9,096 nucleotides of DNA from an uncultured Oscillospiraceae bacterium. GTDB taxonomy: Bacteria > Bacillota > Clostridia > Oscillospirales > Acutalibacteraceae. The notes under the pieces were generated by a model. It made no database searches. It was not told the origin of the DNA and worked only from the letters and a program-made list of their open reading frames with translations. Position 1 is the first letter of the stretch. Every line of letters starts with the position of its first letter. Positions 7,160 to 9,096 of the stretch are shown in pieces. The DNA lies in the NCBI GenBank assembly GCA_900549055.1, contig URNB01000086.1, positions 1 through 9,096 on the forward strand. Direction: 5' to 3'. Made by a program: the position numbers and the translations under genes.

Positions 7160-8083
7160 CTATATAATGCAGTTGTTCTGCGACTTGCTCTTAATAAAAT
7201 TAGCCAGTATAAAGAATACCGCGGAAATAATTATTGCAAGGCAAAACAGATAAATGATGCTCATAGCTGTTGAAAGCCCGAACTGATTGCGGTTAAAAGC
7301 AACCTCGTGCATATATGTAAACAACGGGCTGCTTTGAGAGCAGGAATCCACTATTGAGTAAATAACCGCAACCGCTATTTGGGGGGAAATCATGGGAAAG
7401 GTTATTTTCCAAAACGATTCCCAGCCGCTGCAGCCCTCAACTGCCGCCGCCTCGTAAAGAGACGCCGGAATTTCCTGCAGCCCCGCTAAAAGTATAAATA
7501 TTTGTATTCCGCTGGCGCATACAACGTCATATATACCCGATACGGCGCCGACAATTATATTTATGAGCGTTTCGCTGAAATTCAGCGAGGTAAGCAGCTC
7601 GCTGAACTGCATAAATTCCGAAAGATCCACCGTGTTTCCGGTATCAACAGCGGTATTTTCTATGAAGCCCATAATGGAGCTGTCCGCCTCTACTATTGCG
7701 CCGGTTGAAAGAATTACAGGTATAAAGAATATAATTCTCGCAACTATTCTGCCCTTAAACTTTTGGTTTAAAAGGCTTGCTATAAAAAGGCTGAACACCA
7801 GAATTACCACCATATCAATTATGAGCGAGGTTAAACCGGAGCGTAAAAGCGGAATGAAATTCGCATCCTCTGTAAGCGCGGCGGTATAATATTCCAAGCC
7901 CTTATACGCCAGCGTATAGCCTTCGCCCGTAACGGTTATCTCGTTCATTGAAAACCGCAGGGTTTTAATAATACTCGGAATGAAAACAAACAGTACACCC
8001 AAAATCAGGGTAATAATGAAAATATACCCTGCCGCCGCCTGTCTTTTCTTTAAGGACAGCTGACCAATAAATTTCATTTTCAT
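7160..8083 (-). CDS. Carbohydrate ABC transporter permease, MalF/UgpA-like (CUT1)
   Basis: A 307-residue membrane protein, the first of the permease pair. Helices are visible near 19-40, 84-106, 112-131, 174-201, 233-250 and 274-297. The EAA loop is at 211-230 (EAAAVEGCSG, ending ITFP), with the conserved glycine at 217. The extracellular stretch about 50-80 is typical of this subunit. The AGGAG site (8092-8088) overlaps the upstream TAG stop. It lies 4 nt from the ATG at 8083 and 10 nt from an in-frame ATG at 8077, so the true start could be either, two residues apart. No ATP-binding gene is in the window; CUT1 systems in Bacillota commonly share one MsmX-type ATPase encoded elsewhere. Confidence 0.93.
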   Translation of the reverse strand: MKMKFIGQLSLKKRQAAAGYIFIITLILGVLFVFIPSIIKTLRFSMNEITVTGEGYTLAYKGLEYYTAALTEDANFIPLLRSGLTSLIIDMVVILVFSLFIASLLNQKFKGRIVARIIFFIPVILSTGAIVEADSSIMGFIENTAVDTGNTVDLSEFMQFSELLTSLNFSETLINIIVGAVSGIYDVVCASGIQIFILLAGLQEIPASLYEAAAVEGCSGWESFWKITFPMISPQIAVAVIYSIVDSCSQSSPLFTYMHEVAFNRNQFGLSTAMSIIYLFCLAIIISAVFFILANFIKSKSQNNCII

Positions 8084-8087
8084 TCAT

Positions 8088-8092
8088 CTCCT
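8088..8092 (-). promoter_or_regulatory. Ribosome binding site AGGAG overlapping the upstream stop codon
   Basis: AGGAG shares two bases with the TAG stop (8093-8091) of the upstream reading frame and precedes two in-frame ATGs (8083 and 8077). The overlap suggests coupled translation from the DUF5696 gene into the permease gene. Confidence 0.7.
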
Positions 8093-9095
8093 ATTCGTAG
8101 ATAACCGAAAAGCTCATTGCCTTTACCTGTCTGCCGTAGGCAGCCTTAACCGTTTCGCCGTAATTAACCAAAACCTTAACGCCGTTGGCATACCTTGTGC
8201 AGTAAAGGCTTTCGGCTAACCTCTCATAACCCGTAATTGCGGCGTTATTCACCTTTTTCAGGTATTCCTGCGTGTTCTTATATCTGCTTATAAGACCCTC
8301 AAGCTGTTCCGAATCATTTAACGAATAATAAACCGACTCGTAATCCGTGCCTGTAAGTAGCGAGTTTTCCCGCGTTATGAGCGTTGCCGACAGCGCCGCG
8401 CCGTATTCAGCGCTTTGCAGGTAATGGCGCTCGGGGTCGGCGGCAAGGTTAAGCGGCGCGCCGCAATAGGGTATCAAGCCGTGAATTATCATTTGATAAA
8501 GCGGTATTCGCATATATTCCATATCAACGGTTGCTTTCTCTCCCATAGATACGGCAAGCGCTTCGTCCGCCGTATCAACCTCCGTTATTGGTTTATGCGG
8601 TTTGATTGTACGCTTAAAGAACATATCTGCCTTGCGTTCAAGTTCACCGTTTTCGTTGATAACTTCAAGTGCGGAAAGTAGGGCAAAGGAACTGTCATCA
8701 CCGAATGCCGACACATTGGCTCTGCTGTTAATCAGTCCGTATTTCTTTGTATAACCGTCATAAAGGCTGTTGAGTTTTGACTGCTCGGCTTTGATTTCTT
8801 CGTCGGGATAATCTTCGGTTTGAAGTTCAATCAGATTGCGGACACAATCTCTTATCGCAACCATACCCTTAATGCGGTTTTCGGCTGTTGCCGATACCTC
8901 AACAAGCGACATACGAGAGTTCTCACGGTAATAGATTTCATCGTCAACAATCGTGTATGAAAAGTTTCTCACATTCGGGTCTGCCGGGATAGAATTATTT
9001 TCTTCCTCAAGTTCATTTTCCACTTCGTAATCGGAAATTTCTCCGTGTATATTCGCTACCGCTTCCGATAACAATTCGGATAAATCTGCATTTTC
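8091..9095 (-). CDS. Fused reading frame: conjugative methylase/helicase fragment joined to DUF5696 C-terminus
   Basis: The frame is open from the right window edge to TAG at 8093-8091 (about 335 codons visible, no start inside). From 9095 to about 8511 it reads as the conjugative-element methylase/helicase described separately. From about 8510 to 8091 it reads as the C-terminal ~140 residues of a DUF5696 protein: RIPLYQMIIHG, IPYCGAPLNLAADP, AEYGA and a final NGVKVLVNYG segment are the conserved blocks. DUF5696 proteins are uncharacterised and often sit beside CUT1 sugar permeases, which fits the two genes downstream. The DUF5696 part is therefore the native member of this operon and the methylase part is foreign to it. 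No known protein of either family carries the other domain to my knowledge, so I doubt that this is a functional fusion. Confidence 0.7.
   Translation of the reverse strand, partial: ENADLSELLSEAVANIHGEISDYEVENELEEENNSIPADPNVRNFSYTIVDDEIYYRENSRMSLVEVSATAENRIKGMVAIRDCVRNLIELQTEDYPDEEIKAEQSKLNSLYDGYTKKYGLINSRANVSAFGDDSSFALLSALEVINENGELERKADMFFKRTIKPHKPITEVDTADEALAVSMGEKATVDMEYMRIPLYQMIIHGLIPYCGAPLNLAADPERHYLQSAEYGAALSATLITRENSLLTGTDYESVYYSLNDSEQLEGLISRYKNTQEYLKKVNNAAITGYERLAESLYCTRYANGVKVLVNYGETVKAAYGRQVKAMSFSVIYE
8505..8517. other. Breakpoint between methylase and DUF5696 sequence
   Basis: The protein switches family at MEYM|RIPLYQ, around 8511. The reading frame is kept. I see no inverted repeat, direct repeat or insertion-sequence end at the join, and no stretch that obviously belongs to both families beyond a few bases (TATATGCGAAT on the minus strand). 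Confidence 0.6.
8511..9095 (-). pseudogene. Fragment of conjugative-element N12-class adenine methylase / SNF2-like helicase
   Basis: About 195 residues matching an internal part of the very large methylase/helicase protein (usually well over 2000 residues) of Firmicutes conjugative transposons. Recognised blocks are DPNVRNFSYTIVDDEIYYRE, NSRM, ATAENRIKGMVAIRDCVRNL, LNSLYDGYTKKYGLINSR, FGDDSSFALLSALEV, LERKADMFFKRTIKPHK, VDTADEALAVSMGEKA and VDMEYM. In family members the last block continues into the next helicase segment (A/SxLTG-type); here it changes abruptly to DUF5696 sequence. No methylase catalytic motif (NPPY) lies in the visible part. The left side is broken and the right side leaves the window, so the gene is a fragment as seen here. 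Confidence 0.75.
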
Positions 9096-9096
9096 A

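Noticed and set aside
8511..9095. An integrated conjugative element ending inside the DUF5696 gene.
   Set aside because: The fragment is from the middle of the methylase/helicase gene, not from an element end, and no attachment-site repeat or integrase is visible at the join.

Overview
The window looks like a piece of genome from a gut-type Clostridia bacterium (Bacillota). The grounds are strong GGAGG/AGGAG ribosome binding sites, a type I dockerin on a secreted protein, a CUT1-type sugar ABC transporter, and a fragment of a conjugative-element methylase/helicase of the kind common in gut Firmicutes. Every gene I can support lies on the minus strand, so transcription runs from right to left. 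Both outer genes run off the window.

In transcription order: (1) 9095-8091 is an open reading frame with no start inside the window. Its first ~195 residues match the large N12-class adenine methylase/SNF2-type helicase of conjugative transposons. Its last ~140 residues match the C-terminal end of a DUF5696 protein. The switch occurs in frame near 8511. (2) 8083-7160 and 7142-6231 are the two permeases (MalF/UgpA-like and MalG/UgpE-like) of a carbohydrate ABC importer. (3) 6135-3148 is a 995-residue cytoplasmic glycoside hydrolase of the GH106-like (alpha-L-rhamnosidase-like) type. (4) 3146-1842 is an FAD-dependent oxidoreductase (FAD_oxidored family), starting 1 nt after the hydrolase stop codon. 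A weak hairpin plus T-rich tract at 1829-1795 may end this operon. (5) After a candidate promoter, 1658-1 encodes a secreted protein with a signal peptide, two tandem copies of a beta-rich domain, a short repeat-like domain and a dockerin. It is open at the left edge.

Genes 1 (DUF5696 part) to 4 read as one sugar-uptake and breakdown operon. Small oligosaccharides enter through the permeases, helped by a solute-binding protein and an ATPase that are not in this window. The signal-less hydrolase then cleaves them in the cytoplasm, and the oxidoreductase, tightly coupled to it, may modify the sugar or aglycone. The dockerin protein has its own promoter and probably acts outside the cell on a polysaccharide or on a cell-surface assembly.

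The main anomaly is the methylase/DUF5696 join, which is either an assembly chimera or a real recombination product. I found no RNA genes, CRISPR arrays or insertion sequences. No stretch above 300 bases lacks a gene; the longest gap is 1659-1841.
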